Source: Ruminococcaceae bacterium UBA7217 (GTDB lineage: Bacteria; Bacillota; Clostridia; Oscillospirales; Acutalibacteraceae). Taken from it: 50,431 nucleotides of DNA. A model generated the notes under the pieces. The model saw only the letters and a program-made list of their open reading frames with translations. It ran no database searches and was not told where the DNA came from. The translations under genes were made by a program, and so were the position numbers. This document shows, one piece after another, positions 33,684 through 42,207 of the stretch (position 1 is the first letter of the stretch; each line of letters starts with the position of its first letter). Location of the stretch: NCBI GenBank assembly GCA_002490425.1, contig DKTZ01000044.1, forward strand, positions 1 to 50,431, given 5' to 3'.

Positions 33684-34631
33684 ATGGAAATCTTAAAACT
33701 AAAGCCTGTTTTTAAGGACTATATTTGGGGCGGAAACAGACTTCGTGAGGAATTCGGGTTTGAAAGCGAATACGATATTATGGCTGAAGGGTGGATGCTC
33801 GCCGCAAGAAATGACGGAGAAAACACCGTTATGGGCGGAAAATTCGACGGTCTGCCTTTTTCAAGGTTAATTAAAGAAAATCCAGATTATTTGGGTACAA
33901 ACGGCAAAAAGTTTCCGTTCTTCCCTCTTCTTATTAAGCTTATCGACGCTAAAAACGATTTGTCCGTTCAGGTGCACCCGAATGACGAATACGCAATGAA
34001 AAAAGCCGGCGAATTCGGCAAAACAGAATGCTGGTATATTCTTGACTGTGACGAGGACGCAGAGCTTATTTTCGGTTTTAACAAGGAAATAACTAAAGAA
34101 GAATTTAAAAAATCGGTTGAGGACGGAACATTTCTTCAGTATGTAAACCGTGAAAAAGTAAAAAAGGGTGATTTGTTCTTCATTGAAGCAGGTACTTTGC
34201 ACGCAATCGGAAAAGGAATTTTACTTGCGGAAATTCAGCAAAATTCCAACATTACTTACAGAGTTTACGACTACGGCAGACTCGGCGCTGACGGAAAACC
34301 CAGACCTCTCCACATTGAAAATGCCATTGAGGTTACAGACTGTGTTCCGCCGAAAAAAGAAGCAAAAGACGCAGGAATCCCTCAAAAATTCGACGGCTTT
34401 ACAAAACAAGATCTCGTTAAATGCGATTTATTTACAGTTGACAAGTACTCCGTTCACGGCACATTCACCCTAAATGCGGACAGCACATCTTTCCTTTCAC
34501 TGCTTGTAACAGACGGTAACGGTAAAATCGGTGATTTTGACATAAAAAAGGGCGACAGCCTGTTCGTTCCTGCCGATTTCGGTGTATTTACCTTAAGCGG
34601 TAATTTTGATGTAATTGTTTCAAGGGTGTAA
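33684..34631 (+). CDS. manA: Class I mannose-6-phosphate isomerase
   Basis: Interconverts mannose-6-phosphate and fructose-6-phosphate. The start KPVFKDYIWGGNRLREEFG, zinc ligands in SVQVHPND and GKTECWYIL, the C-terminal zinc histidine in AGTLHAIGKGILLAEIQQ and the YRVYDYGR motif are all present. The length of 315 residues is that of the short Firmicutes form (B. subtilis ManA/Pmi type). The downstream MFS transporter starts seven bases after the stop. Confidence 0.95.
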   Translation: MEILKLKPVFKDYIWGGNRLREEFGFESEYDIMAEGWMLAARNDGENTVMGGKFDGLPFSRLIKENPDYLGTNGKKFPFFPLLIKLIDAKNDLSVQVHPNDEYAMKKAGEFGKTECWYILDCDEDAELIFGFNKEITKEEFKKSVEDGTFLQYVNREKVKKGDLFFIEAGTLHAIGKGILLAEIQQNSNITYRVYDYGRLGADGKPRPLHIENAIEVTDCVPPKKEAKDAGIPQKFDGFTKQDLVKCDLFTVDKYSVHGTFTLNADSTSFLSLLVTDGNGKIGDFDIKKGDSLFVPADFGVFTLSGNFDVIVSRV

Positions 34632-34637
34632 AAAATA

Positions 34638-35825
34638 ATGGTTTCATATAAAAGAACAAAGCTTTCCTGCTACACGGGGTATTTTGTACAGGCGATTATC
34701 AACAATCTTCCCCCTCTTCTTTTCATTGTCTTTCACGAGCAATTCGGAATTGACCTTAAACGGCTTTCGGCTTTAATTACGGTTAATTTCGTATCGCAGA
34801 TTGCAGTAGATTTGTTTGCAATAAAATTTTCGGATAAAATCGGTTATAAAATACTTTCTGTACTGTCGCAGAGCGTAACGGCGGTCGGCCTTATTTTACT
34901 TGCATTTTTACCCAATAGTATCAATCCTTTTACGGGAATTATGATTGCAATAATTCTGAATGCAATAGGAAGCGGACTTATGGAAGTAATCATCAGCCCT
35001 ATTGTTGAGGCAATTCCAGGTGATAAAAAGACCTCTCAAATGGCTTTTCTTCATTCATTTTACTGCTGGGGACAGGTCTTTGTGGTGCTCGTCACAACCC
35101 TGCTCATTAAATTTCTCGGAAAAGAAAATTGGCACTTCATTCCCCTGCTTTGGGCAATACTGCCTGCCGTTAATACGATTTCTTTCATCTCCTGCCCAAT
35201 GCCCCAAAATTTGGCGGCGGAAGAAAGAACGCCTGTAGGCAAGCTGTTTTTCAAAAAGCAGTTTATTTTAATGCTGCTCTTAATGCTTTGCGCAGGCGCT
35301 TCGGAGCTTGGAATGTCACAATGGTCGTCTTATTTCGCCGAAACAGGACTTCACGTTACAAAGCAAACAGGCGATATTCTCGGGCCGTGTATGTTTGCGG
35401 TGCTTATGGGCATAGGGCGTGTGCTTTTCGGCATATTCGGAGAAAAGTTGAATATTAAAACTGCTTTGAGCGTTTCAGCCATACTTTGCGGAGTTAGCTA
35501 TATTGCCGTTTCGCTATCGGACAATCAGTATATTTCGCTTATTTTCTGCGCTTTTACGGGTATTTGCATAAGTATGATGTGGCCCGGCACTTTCAGCCTT
35601 GCCGCAAGGAAATTTCCCGACAGAGGAAACAGTATGTTCGGCATTTTAGCGCTCACCGGAGATATGGGCTGTACCCTCGGTCCTTGGGTTGTTTCTTTCT
35701 CTGCAATTAATATCTGCCACGGCGATTTAAAGAGCGGAATAGGGTTCGGCGCATTATTTCCGATAATAATGATTATTTCGGTTGTGCTTATTAAAGAAAA
35801 AAGGAGTAAAATAAGCACAATATAA
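34638..35825 (+). CDS. Major facilitator superfamily transporter
   Basis: About twelve hydrophobic segments in 395 residues, with the MFS loop FSDKIGYKILSVLSQ between helices 2 and 3. The family resembles sugar-type permeases (FucP/YbcL-like), but I cannot name the substrate. It follows manA by seven bases and is likely co-transcribed, so a sugar or sugar derivative is plausible. This is inference. The stop codon overlaps an 11-bp inverted repeat at 35821-35857. Confidence 0.85.
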   Translation: MVSYKRTKLSCYTGYFVQAIINNLPPLLFIVFHEQFGIDLKRLSALITVNFVSQIAVDLFAIKFSDKIGYKILSVLSQSVTAVGLILLAFLPNSINPFTGIMIAIILNAIGSGLMEVIISPIVEAIPGDKKTSQMAFLHSFYCWGQVFVVLVTTLLIKFLGKENWHFIPLLWAILPAVNTISFISCPMPQNLAAEERTPVGKLFFKKQFILMLLLMLCAGASELGMSQWSSYFAETGLHVTKQTGDILGPCMFAVLMGIGRVLFGIFGEKLNIKTALSVSAILCGVSYIAVSLSDNQYISLIFCAFTGICISMMWPGTFSLAARKFPDRGNSMFGILALTGDMGCTLGPWVVSFSAINICHGDLKSGIGFGALFPIIMIISVVLIKEKRSKISTI

Positions 35826-35857
35826 TAAGTTTTATGTTAATTTTTTAACTTATTATA
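35821..35857. repeat. AT-rich 11-bp inverted repeat after the MFS gene
   Basis: TATAATAAGTT (35821-35831) and AACTTATTATA (35847-35857) are exact reverse complements, 15 bases apart. It spans the MFS stop codon and ends seven bases before the ribU -35 box. It could be a weak terminator or an operator. Confidence 0.45.
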
Positions 35858-35863
35858 AATGTA

Positions 35864-35891
35864 TTGACAAATAGTGTAAGCGTGATATAAT
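35864..35891 (+). promoter_or_regulatory. Sigma-A promoter of the FMN riboswitch-ribU transcript
   Basis: Consensus TTGACA (35864-35869) and TATAAT (35886-35891), spacer 16 bases. It starts the leader that carries the FMN aptamer. Confidence 0.8.
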
Positions 35892-35911
35892 CGTAATTAC
35901 AAATTAACAGT

Positions 35912-36017
35912 TGTCTTCAGGGCGGAGTGCAATTCTCCACCGGTGGTTAAAGTCCACGAGCTTAGGCTGAACGGGTGTAATTCCCGTACCGACGGTATAG
36001 TCCGGATGAAAGAAGAT
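35912..36017 (+). promoter_or_regulatory. FMN riboswitch (RFN element)
   Basis: The conserved RFN blocks are visible in order: GTCTTCAGGGCGGAGTGCAA, TTCTCCACCGGTGGT, AGTCCACGAGC, ACGGGTGTAATTCCCGTACC, and AGTCCGGATGAAAGAAGA. The aptamer lies in the leader of ribU. FMN binding should favour the terminator that follows and shut off riboflavin uptake. Confidence 0.95.
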
Positions 36018-36047
36018 GCGGCATATAAACATACATATAGTCGTAAC

Positions 36048-36075
36048 AGCCCTGCATTTATTTGCGGGGCTTTTT
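36048..36075 (+). terminator. Terminator of the FMN riboswitch expression platform
   Basis: AGCCCTGCA (36048-36056) pairs with TGCGGGGCT (36063-36071) and is followed by TTTT. It sits between the aptamer and the ribU ribosome-binding site. Confidence 0.85.
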
Positions 36076-36112
36076 CTCTGTTTAGACAACTTAGAAGAAA
36101 GGTGTCATAAAT

Positions 36113-36724
36113 ATGGAAAACACAATCAAGAAAAAAAGAAAAATCAACACACGCGCCATTGCCGCAACGGCAATGCTCTCAGCTCTCGCCTATGCGCTTC
36201 AGTTCATTGAATTCCCCGTGCCGTTTATGCCGGCATTTATTCAATTCGATATATCAGAACTGCCTGCTCTTATTGCCTCATTCGCATACGGACCTCTGAG
36301 CGGAATTGTTGTATGCCTTGTAAAAAATGTTATAAACGTACTTTTGAAATTCCAGACTATGGGTGTAGGCGAGCTTTCAAACTTTATTTTAGGCGTTTTA
36401 TTTGTTGTTCCTGCCGGAATAATATATAAGCGCAAAAAAACAAAAGTCGGGGCAGTTTTGGGAGCCGCTGTCGGTGCAGTTGTCAGCGCAATAGTTTGCT
36501 TCTTCTCAAATTATTACATAGTTTACCCTATATACGCAAAGCTTCTTATGCCTAAAGAGGTAATTCTTTCGATGTATCAGGCTATTTTGCCTTCAGTTAA
36601 AAATTTGGCAGAAGCAATTCTTATTTTCAATGTACCGTTCACATTTGCAAAATTTGCTATTGTTGCTATTTTCACTTTCTTAATTTATAAGCATATTTCA
36701 CCGATTCTTAAAGGAAAAATGTGA
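36113..36724 (+). CDS. ribU: Riboflavin ECF transporter substrate-binding subunit RibU
   Basis: S-component of an energy-coupling-factor transporter that brings riboflavin into the cell with shared EcfAA'T subunits, which are not in the window. About six hydrophobic segments follow a basic head; conserved LQFIEFPVPFMPAFIQFDIS and ELPALIASFAYGPLSG match the RibU family. The length of 203 residues is typical. Placement under an FMN riboswitch makes the assignment firm. AAAGG precedes the ATG. Confidence 0.94.
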   Translation: MENTIKKKRKINTRAIAATAMLSALAYALQFIEFPVPFMPAFIQFDISELPALIASFAYGPLSGIVVCLVKNVINVLLKFQTMGVGELSNFILGVLFVVPAGIIYKRKKTKVGAVLGAAVGAVVSAIVCFFSNYYIVYPIYAKLLMPKEVILSMYQAILPSVKNLAEAILIFNVPFTFAKFAIVAIFTFLIYKHISPILKGKM

Positions 36725-36741
36725 TATTCAAAAGAAATGTG

Positions 36742-36769
36742 TTGACAACAGTCGCTTTTGTGTTAAAAT
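36742..36769 (+). promoter_or_regulatory. Sigma-A promoter of the SAM riboswitch-metK transcript
   Basis: TTGACA (36742-36747), 16 bases, TAAAAT (36764-36769), about 20 bases before the riboswitch. Confidence 0.7.
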
Positions 36770-36790
36770 ATATAAGTAAACTTAATATAC

Positions 36791-36884
36791 CTTATTAAGA
36801 GTGGTCGAGGGACAGGCCCTTTGACACCACGGCAACCTGCATTTGCAAGGTGCTAATTCCTGCGGAATATTCCGAAAGATAAGG
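36791..36884 (+). promoter_or_regulatory. SAM-I riboswitch (S-box)
   Basis: S-box blocks are clear: CTTATTAAGAG paired with AAAGATAAGG at the ends (P1), GGTCGAGGGACAGGCCC, TTTGACACCACGGCAACC, and GGTGCTAATTCCTGC. It controls metK: high SAM should favour the terminator downstream. Confidence 0.96.
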
Positions 36885-36891
36885 ACTTTTT

Positions 36892-36922
36892 GAGCGTCCT
36901 GACTTTCAGGGCGCTTATTTTT
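36892..36922 (+). terminator. Terminator of the SAM-I riboswitch
   Basis: GAGCGTCCTG (36892-36901) pairs with CAGGGCGCTT (36907-36916), then ATTTTT. It lies between the aptamer and the metK ribosome-binding site. Confidence 0.85.
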
Positions 36923-36948
36923 CAGCTGTTTTTTAGGAGGAAAACAAA

Positions 36949-38139
36949 ATGGCAAAATTTCTTTTTACATCTGAATCGGTAACAGAGGGTCATCCCGATA
37001 AAATCTGTGACAAAATTTCCGACTCGATTCTTGACGCTTTAATAGCACAGGACAAAATGTCAAGAGTTGCGTGCGAAACAACCTGCACAACGGGACAGGT
37101 TCTTGTTATGGGGGAAATTACCTCAAAGGCAAATGTTAATATTCCAGAAATAGTAAGAAATACTATTTGTGAAATCGGCTATGATTCAGGCGACAAGGGC
37201 TTTGACGGAAACACCTGCGCAGTTCTTGTAGCACTTGACAAGCAGTCTCCTGATATTGCCCTCGGCGTTGACAATTCACTTGAAATTAAAGAGGGCGACA
37301 ACGACGCTTACAACCTTAACGGTGCGGGCGACCAGGGTATGATGTTCGGCTTTGCCTGTGACGAAACGCCTGAGCTTATGCCGTTGCCCATTTCAATGGC
37401 GAACAAGCTTGCCGTTCAACTGACAAAGGTAAGACGTAACGGAACTCTCCCCTATCTTCGTCCTGACGGAAAAACTCAGGTAACGGTTGAATATGACGAA
37501 AACAGAGATCCCGTAAGAATTGACGCAGTTGTTGTTTCTTCACAACATAGTGCTGATGTTTCACTTGATAAAATACGCGAGGATATTAAGAAAAACGTAA
37601 TTTTCCCGATTATTCCGTCAGAGCTTATTGACGAAAACACCAAAATTTACATTAACCCCACAGGACGCTTTGTTGTCGGCGGCCCCGCAGGCGATTCAGG
37701 TCTTACAGGCAGAAAAATTATTGTCGATACATACGGCGGATACTCTCGTCACGGCGGCGGCGCATTCTCGGGCAAAGACCCCACAAAGGTTGACCGTTCA
37801 GCCGCTTATGCCGCAAGATATGTTGCCAAAAACATTGTTGCAAGCGGTCTTGCAAAGAAATGCGAAATTCAGTTAGCATATGCCATAGGCGTTGCAAAGC
37901 CTGTTTCCGTTATGGTTGACACCTTCGGCACAGGCAAAATCAAGGATGAAGATTTAGCTGACATTGTAAATAAAGTGTTTGACCTTCGCCCAGCCGCAAT
38001 TATTGACACATTGAAACTTCGCAATCCCATTTACAAACAGCTTGCCGCTTACGGTCACGTTGGCAGAACTGACATTGACGTTATCTGGGAGCATACTGAC
38101 AAAGCTGAAGAAATTAAAAAGCTTGCTGAAAATTTATAA
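36949..38139 (+). CDS. metK: S-adenosylmethionine synthetase
   Basis: Makes SAM from methionine and ATP. The start FTSESVTEGHPDKICDKISD, the methionine/ATP loop GAGDQGMMFGFA, and GGGAFSGKDPTKVDRSAAY are diagnostic. The length of 396 residues is standard. AGGAGG is well placed. The SAM-I riboswitch upstream gives feedback control by its own product. Confidence 0.98.
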   Translation: MAKFLFTSESVTEGHPDKICDKISDSILDALIAQDKMSRVACETTCTTGQVLVMGEITSKANVNIPEIVRNTICEIGYDSGDKGFDGNTCAVLVALDKQSPDIALGVDNSLEIKEGDNDAYNLNGAGDQGMMFGFACDETPELMPLPISMANKLAVQLTKVRRNGTLPYLRPDGKTQVTVEYDENRDPVRIDAVVVSSQHSADVSLDKIREDIKKNVIFPIIPSELIDENTKIYINPTGRFVVGGPAGDSGLTGRKIIVDTYGGYSRHGGGAFSGKDPTKVDRSAAYAARYVAKNIVASGLAKKCEIQLAYAIGVAKPVSVMVDTFGTGKIKDEDLADIVNKVFDLRPAAIIDTLKLRNPIYKQLAAYGHVGRTDIDVIWEHTDKAEEIKKLAENL

Positions 38140-38224
38140 TTTTCCATTTTTGTTTTTGAATAAAAAAAGCATAAAAATCTCATAATAATTTTGCAAGACA
38201 AAATGCGAAAAAGGAGTGAGATGA

Positions 38225-38437
38225 ATGCTTGACAGAATTTCTTTAATACTTGTTGTAATCGGTGCGCTTAACTGGGGCTCAATCGGCCTTTTTCAATTTG
38301 ATATAGTTGCATGGATTTTCGGCGGTCAGGGCGCAATTGTAAGCAGAATTATATATACGCTCGTAGCGTTGGCAGGTATTTGGTGCTTGTCGCTTTTATT
38401 CCGTGAGAATGAAATGCTCGCCGTAAACGAAAACTAA
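38225..38437 (+). CDS. DUF378 small membrane protein
   Basis: A 70-residue protein, LVVIGALNWGSIGLFQFDIVA, typical of DUF378 (YuzA-like), with two hydrophobic helices and a short polar tail. AAGGAG precedes the ATG. It ends in a terminator shared with the opposing gene. No known function. Confidence 0.88.
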   Translation: MLDRISLILVVIGALNWGSIGLFQFDIVAWIFGGQGAIVSRIIYTLVALAGIWCLSLLFRENEMLAVNEN

Positions 38438-38456
38438 ATAAATTAAAAAATGAAAG

Positions 38457-38484
38457 AAGCCACACAAAAAAGTGTGGCTTTTAT
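38457..38484. terminator. Terminator between DUF378 and the rqcH operon
   Basis: AAGCCACAC (38457-38465) pairs with GTGTGGCTT (38472-38480), six-base A loop, then TTTT. The plus-strand T-run is good; the minus side is poorer, so it mainly serves the DUF378 gene. Confidence 0.85.
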
Positions 38485-38510
38485 CTTTTAAATTTTTGTT
38501 CGAACTCAAT

Positions 38511-38771
38511 TTAATCATTAAGATATTTTGAGCACATATCATGCAGATTACGGTTTGGATTTATTGAATTTTCACTTTTTCTGTCAACAATATCCAAATT
38601 CAATTCAGTATTTCTGTATCCGTCAAAAAGCTCAAATATTTTAAAAACAGTATCATAGGTTACATCGAAAAGCAAATCTTTAATATCAGGGTTTTCGGAT
38701 AATGATAAATAAACTGCCTCTTCCTGAATCATTCTGATTTCCTTAAACAATTTTTCCTGAATAGCGTTCAT
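38511..38771 (-). CDS. Small uncharacterised protein downstream of rqcH
   Basis: An 86-residue, mostly helical, charged protein starting MNAIQEKLFKEIRMIQEEAV. I do not recognise it. ATG 38771 is preceded by GAGGAGAAGG; GTG 38786 is the longer alternative. It begins close after the rqcH stop and is probably co-transcribed with it. No signal peptide or membrane segment. Confidence 0.6.
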   Translation of the reverse strand: MNAIQEKLFKEIRMIQEEAVYLSLSENPDIKDLLFDVTYDTVFKIFELFDGYRNTELNLDIVDRKSENSINPNRNLHDMCSKYLND

Positions 38772-38787
38772 AAACCTTCTCCTCACC

Positions 38788-40533
38788 CTATGCCTTTAAG
38801 TGTTCAACAATTTTCTTCTCGGGAGTTACATACACTGTATTATAAGTGTTGTAAATCACCTTTCCCGGCTTTGCGCCGACAGGCTTTTTAACGTTTTTAA
38901 TAAGCGTATAATCAACAGCGACAGACGACGATTCTGCTGATTTACTGTGATACGCCGCAATTATTGCCGCCTCACGAATTGCCGTTTCGGTTATTTCTTT
39001 ATTATCGCTGCAAATCACCGTGTGCGAGCCTGCCTGCTTTTGAACGTGAAGCCACATATCATAGTTTTTAGCAGTTTTCAAAGTTAAAATATCATTCTGA
39101 ACATTGTTTCTGCCCACTAAAATTCTGAATCCGTCACTAGAAACAAACTCCAACGGCGGCAATGCTTTTTCTCTTTTTTGCTTTGCATTTCTCTTGATTT
39201 TAAGATATCCGCCGTCCTGAAGCTCCTGCCTTATTTCGCTTATTTCCTTCTCGGTTTCCGCACGGCTAAGGTTATCAAGAACGGAATCAAGATACAAAAG
39301 CTCCTGCTCACCCTCTTCAATTAAAGAATGGAGCATTTTTTCGGCATTTGCCGCTTTTTTATAATCCTTAAAATATTTCTGCGCATTTTGCTGACAGGTA
39401 AGTGACGGGTCAGCAGGAACAGTTATAATTTTATTTTCATCATAATAATTTTCAACATCGTAAGACGATTGTTTTTGAGAAAACTTATACTGATTTGCAG
39501 TTAAAAGCTCTGCAAACACACGCAGTTCCTCACGCTTTTCGCTTTTTTGAAGCTCTGCTCGCCTGTTATTTATCTTTCTCGCTGTTCTCTCAGTAGCGTT
39601 GCTCAAAAGCTTGAACAAGTCCCCCGCTTTACGTTTTACTCTTAAAATTTTATCCTTATCATAATAAAAATCGTCAATCAGTTCACAGAAAGAACCGTAT
39701 TCCGTAATCTTTGCGTCAACGCCGTACTGACGGATTTTCAGGAAAGAAAAATCAAAATTGTCGTTATCGGGAACTGAAATTTTATATGCTTTTGGCGAAG
39801 ATACCGCCGAAATAAGATTTTCAATTTCAGTTTGAAGTCTTTCCTTTTCAATTTCGGTAAGTGCAGAAACGGGTTTATCAGAGAAAAGAACCCTATATGA
39901 TATTTCACGGCTAACAATAGGTGAAATACCGCCGACAGTATCCAAAACAGCTTTTGAAAGCATTTTCGAGCCGCAATTCAGTATTTTTTCCGTTATACTC
40001 TCTGCATTGTCTTTATATAAATCGCACTTTTCGAGCATCGGCGGCAATTCATAATTAAGACCCGGCAGAATTTCACGGACAGACGATTTATTTTCGTCAA
40101 TCCGCTTAACTGCGTCCAATATTTTTTTATTTTCGTCAAGCAAAATTATGTTGCTTTTTTGTGCCATAATTTCGCATACAAGGTAATATTTGGTCCTGTC
40201 GCCAATTTCGGTTGTGCCGTCAAATGTGAAAATCAAGATTCTGTCGTTGCCTATTTGCCGGGTAGATACTAAGTTCGCACCTATAAGACGTTTGCGGAGC
40301 ATCATACAAAGCATCGGCGGCTGTTTGGGGTTTTCAAAATTATAGCTTGTAAGGTGTACTCTCGGACTTTGACCGTCCGCCGACAAATAAAGCCTGTACG
40401 CTCCGTTTCGGGTACGCAAAAGCAGCACCAACTCCTGCTTTGAGGGCTGATACACCTTTTCGACCTTTGAGCCTATTATATATGAGGCAAGCTCATTTTT
40501 TACAAAACCTAAGGTTAATCCGTCTAATCCCAT
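38788..40533 (-). CDS. rqcH: Ribosome quality-control protein RqcH (NFACT family)
   Basis: Binds obstructed 50S subunits and adds alanine tails to stalled peptides for degradation. The N-terminal NFACT-N domain starts MGLDGLTLGFVKNELASYI, with the conserved DR in GNDRILIF. A coiled coil is around 330-420, and the C-terminal NFACT-R part has NYDMWLHVQKQAGSHTVI. I start at ATG 40533 (581 residues) with AAAGGA upstream; a TTG at 40584 lies inside nif3. Older annotation calls this family fibronectin-binding protein, which is misleading. Confidence 0.94.
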   Translation of the reverse strand: MGLDGLTLGFVKNELASYIIGSKVEKVYQPSKQELVLLLRTRNGAYRLYLSADGQSPRVHLTSYNFENPKQPPMLCMMLRKRLIGANLVSTRQIGNDRILIFTFDGTTEIGDRTKYYLVCEIMAQKSNIILLDENKKILDAVKRIDENKSSVREILPGLNYELPPMLEKCDLYKDNAESITEKILNCGSKMLSKAVLDTVGGISPIVSREISYRVLFSDKPVSALTEIEKERLQTEIENLISAVSSPKAYKISVPDNDNFDFSFLKIRQYGVDAKITEYGSFCELIDDFYYDKDKILRVKRKAGDLFKLLSNATERTARKINNRRAELQKSEKREELRVFAELLTANQYKFSQKQSSYDVENYYDENKIITVPADPSLTCQQNAQKYFKDYKKAANAEKMLHSLIEEGEQELLYLDSVLDNLSRAETEKEISEIRQELQDGGYLKIKRNAKQKREKALPPLEFVSSDGFRILVGRNNVQNDILTLKTAKNYDMWLHVQKQAGSHTVICSDNKEITETAIREAAIIAAYHSKSAESSSVAVDYTLIKNVKKPVGAKPGKVIYNTYNTVYVTPEKKIVEHLKA

Positions 40534-40541
40534 ATTTTCCT

Positions 40542-41294
40542 TTAAACCGCTATTATCGGAGTTTTCTGCGGTGCTCTTAAGCACTCAACTGAAAACTTAT
40601 TGTTAATCTTTTCTATCATTAAATCTATTGCAGGGTTTTCCGTTTCAAAATGCCCTGCCGCAACAAAGGCAATGCCCATTTCATTTGCATCAAGAAAATC
40701 GTGATGCGAGCCATCACCTGTCAAAAGTACATCCGCACCCGTTTCTTTCGCCTTTTCCAAGCAATCAGCACCTGTGCCCGAGCAAACCGCAACGGTGTGA
40801 ATTTGCGTATTTTTGCCCGCGTACCTTACAGTACCGCCGAGTGTTTCTTTAACGAAGCGCACAAAATCGGTTAAAGAGTATTCTGTTCCCATAGTGCATT
40901 TATAGAAATATTCGCCCTTAACAACCTCAACCCTGTCGGTAATTTCTAAATTCAGCTTATTGCAAAGAGCTGTATTCACTCCGTCTTTTGCAAAATCAAA
41001 ATTTGTATGTGCGCTTATGTGAGCGATTCCGTTTTTTGCAAGCTTATAAAGCATAGACGATGACGGCAACTGCTTAACAGGATGAAATATAAGCGGATGA
41101 TGTGTAACAATTAAATCCGCATTCACACTTTCGGCAAATGAAACGACCTCGCTTGTAATGTCGAGCGCAAAGACTATTCTGTTTATCTCGGCGTTAATAT
41201 CTCCGACCGAAAAGCCTGTATTATCCCACTCGCAAGCGGTGTTATAGGGGGCAAAACTATCAATAAATCTTAAAATATCTTTTACTTTAGGCAT
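40542..41294 (-). CDS. Nif3-like dinuclear metal centre protein
   Basis: NIF3/YqfO family, forming hexameric rings with a two-metal site. Metal ligands are in VTHHPLIFHPVK and in the C-terminal AAGHFETENPA. The length of 250 residues lacks the inserted PII-like domain of some bacilli. It overlaps trmK by 13 bases, the same pairing as yqfN-yqfO in B. subtilis. Biochemical role remains unclear. Confidence 0.92.
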   Translation of the reverse strand: MPKVKDILRFIDSFAPYNTACEWDNTGFSVGDINAEINRIVFALDITSEVVSFAESVNADLIVTHHPLIFHPVKQLPSSSMLYKLAKNGIAHISAHTNFDFAKDGVNTALCNKLNLEITDRVEVVKGEYFYKCTMGTEYSLTDFVRFVKETLGGTVRYAGKNTQIHTVAVCSGTGADCLEKAKETGADVLLTGDGSHHDFLDANEMGIAFVAAGHFETENPAIDLMIEKINNKFSVECLRAPQKTPIIAV

Positions 41295-41947
41295 TGTCTG
41301 AGCTCCTTGACTATACTTTCTGTTTCGTGATAATCTTTTCCTGCTTTTTTCAGCATTTCATATTTTACAATATATTTTTTTAAAATAGATTCAAGATATT
41401 CTTTTGAAACAGAGTCTGTATTCTTATAAATCTCCCCTATTACACATTCAGAAACAGTGCGGGTTTCAGAAATACCACCAAAATATGCGCTTAAAATTAT
41501 GTAAAGTTTATCACCGTCTTTGACGGCAATCTCTTTGTTGATATAAAATCCGTTTTCATAAAGCGTTTTCCGCAAATCCTCTGCGTGAGTCATCGGCTGC
41601 ATAATAAGATGAATATCATCATTTCTCAGCCACTCGGTTCGCTCAATAAATTCTGAAATTAAAAGCCCACCCATTCCTGCTATTGCAATTTCATTGACTT
41701 CGCCGTCTGAATAAGCGTCGAGCCCGTCAGAAAGGCGCAAATCGACTTTATCCGATACGCCGTATTTTTTTACTGTTTCCTCAGCATTTTTCAAAGGACC
41801 TTTGCGCAAATCCGAGCAGACAGCATATTCAATTTTACCGCCCATTAGCAGAAAAGCAGGTAAATAAGCGTGGTCGGTGCCGACATCGGCAAAGCGTGTA
41901 CCGCTTCTCACTAAATCTGCAACGGCTGAAAGTCTTGAATCTAACAT
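41282..41947 (-). CDS. trmK: tRNA (adenine-22-N1)-methyltransferase TrmK
   Basis: SAM-dependent methyltransferase modifying A22 of tRNA. The start LDSRLSAVADLVRSGTRFADVGTDHAYLP is the TrmK signature, and AGMGGLLISEFIE is also conserved. Length is 221 residues, normal. TAGGAG precedes the ATG. Its end overlaps nif3. Confidence 0.95.
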   Translation of the reverse strand: MLDSRLSAVADLVRSGTRFADVGTDHAYLPAFLLMGGKIEYAVCSDLRKGPLKNAEETVKKYGVSDKVDLRLSDGLDAYSDGEVNEIAIAGMGGLLISEFIERTEWLRNDDIHLIMQPMTHAEDLRKTLYENGFYINKEIAVKDGDKLYIILSAYFGGISETRTVSECVIGEIYKNTDSVSKEYLESILKKYIVKYEMLKKAGKDYHETESIVKELRQCLK

Positions 41948-41957
41948 ATTTACTCCT

Positions 41958-41991
41958 AAAACAAATCCCCCTGTATTTCAAGGGGGAATTT
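41958..41991 (-). terminator. Terminator of the ileS-DUF1858 operon
   Basis: AAATCCCCCT (41963-41972) pairs with AGGGGG-A-ATTT (41981-41991) with one bulge. On the minus strand the stem is followed by GTTTT. It separates DUF1858 from trmK. Confidence 0.75.
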
Positions 41992-41994
41992 CTT

Positions 41995-42204
41995 TTACTC
42001 AGCCTTTTCGCTCAAAAACTTATTGATTTTCTCAACAAGCTCATCAGCATTTACGCCGTGAACCATACAAGCCTGTTCAAGCGTTTCGCCCCTTGCGGAG
42101 GGACAACCGAGGCAATGCATTCCCATTTCAAGAAAAAACGGAACGGTCTCCCTTGCATTGTCAAGAATTTCGCCGATATTCATACCTCTTGTTACTTGAA
42201 ACAT
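41995..42204 (-). CDS. DUF1858 (hybrid-cluster-protein-associated redox disulfide) protein
   Basis: A 69-residue protein with MHCLGCPSARGETLEQAC, the CxxC plus distal Cys pattern of the TIGR03980/DUF1858 family. These are thought to form a redox-active disulfide. It begins right after ileS with GGAGAA as ribosome-binding site, so it is co-transcribed with the tRNA synthetase. Partner is unknown. Confidence 0.9.
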   Translation of the reverse strand: MFQVTRGMNIGEILDNARETVPFFLEMGMHCLGCPSARGETLEQACMVHGVNADELVEKINKFLSEKAE

Positions 42205-42207
42205 AGT

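Noticed and set aside
36016..36210. Plus-strand frame running from the FMN riboswitch into ribU
   Set aside because: It overlaps the structured aptamer, the terminator and the ribU start in another frame.
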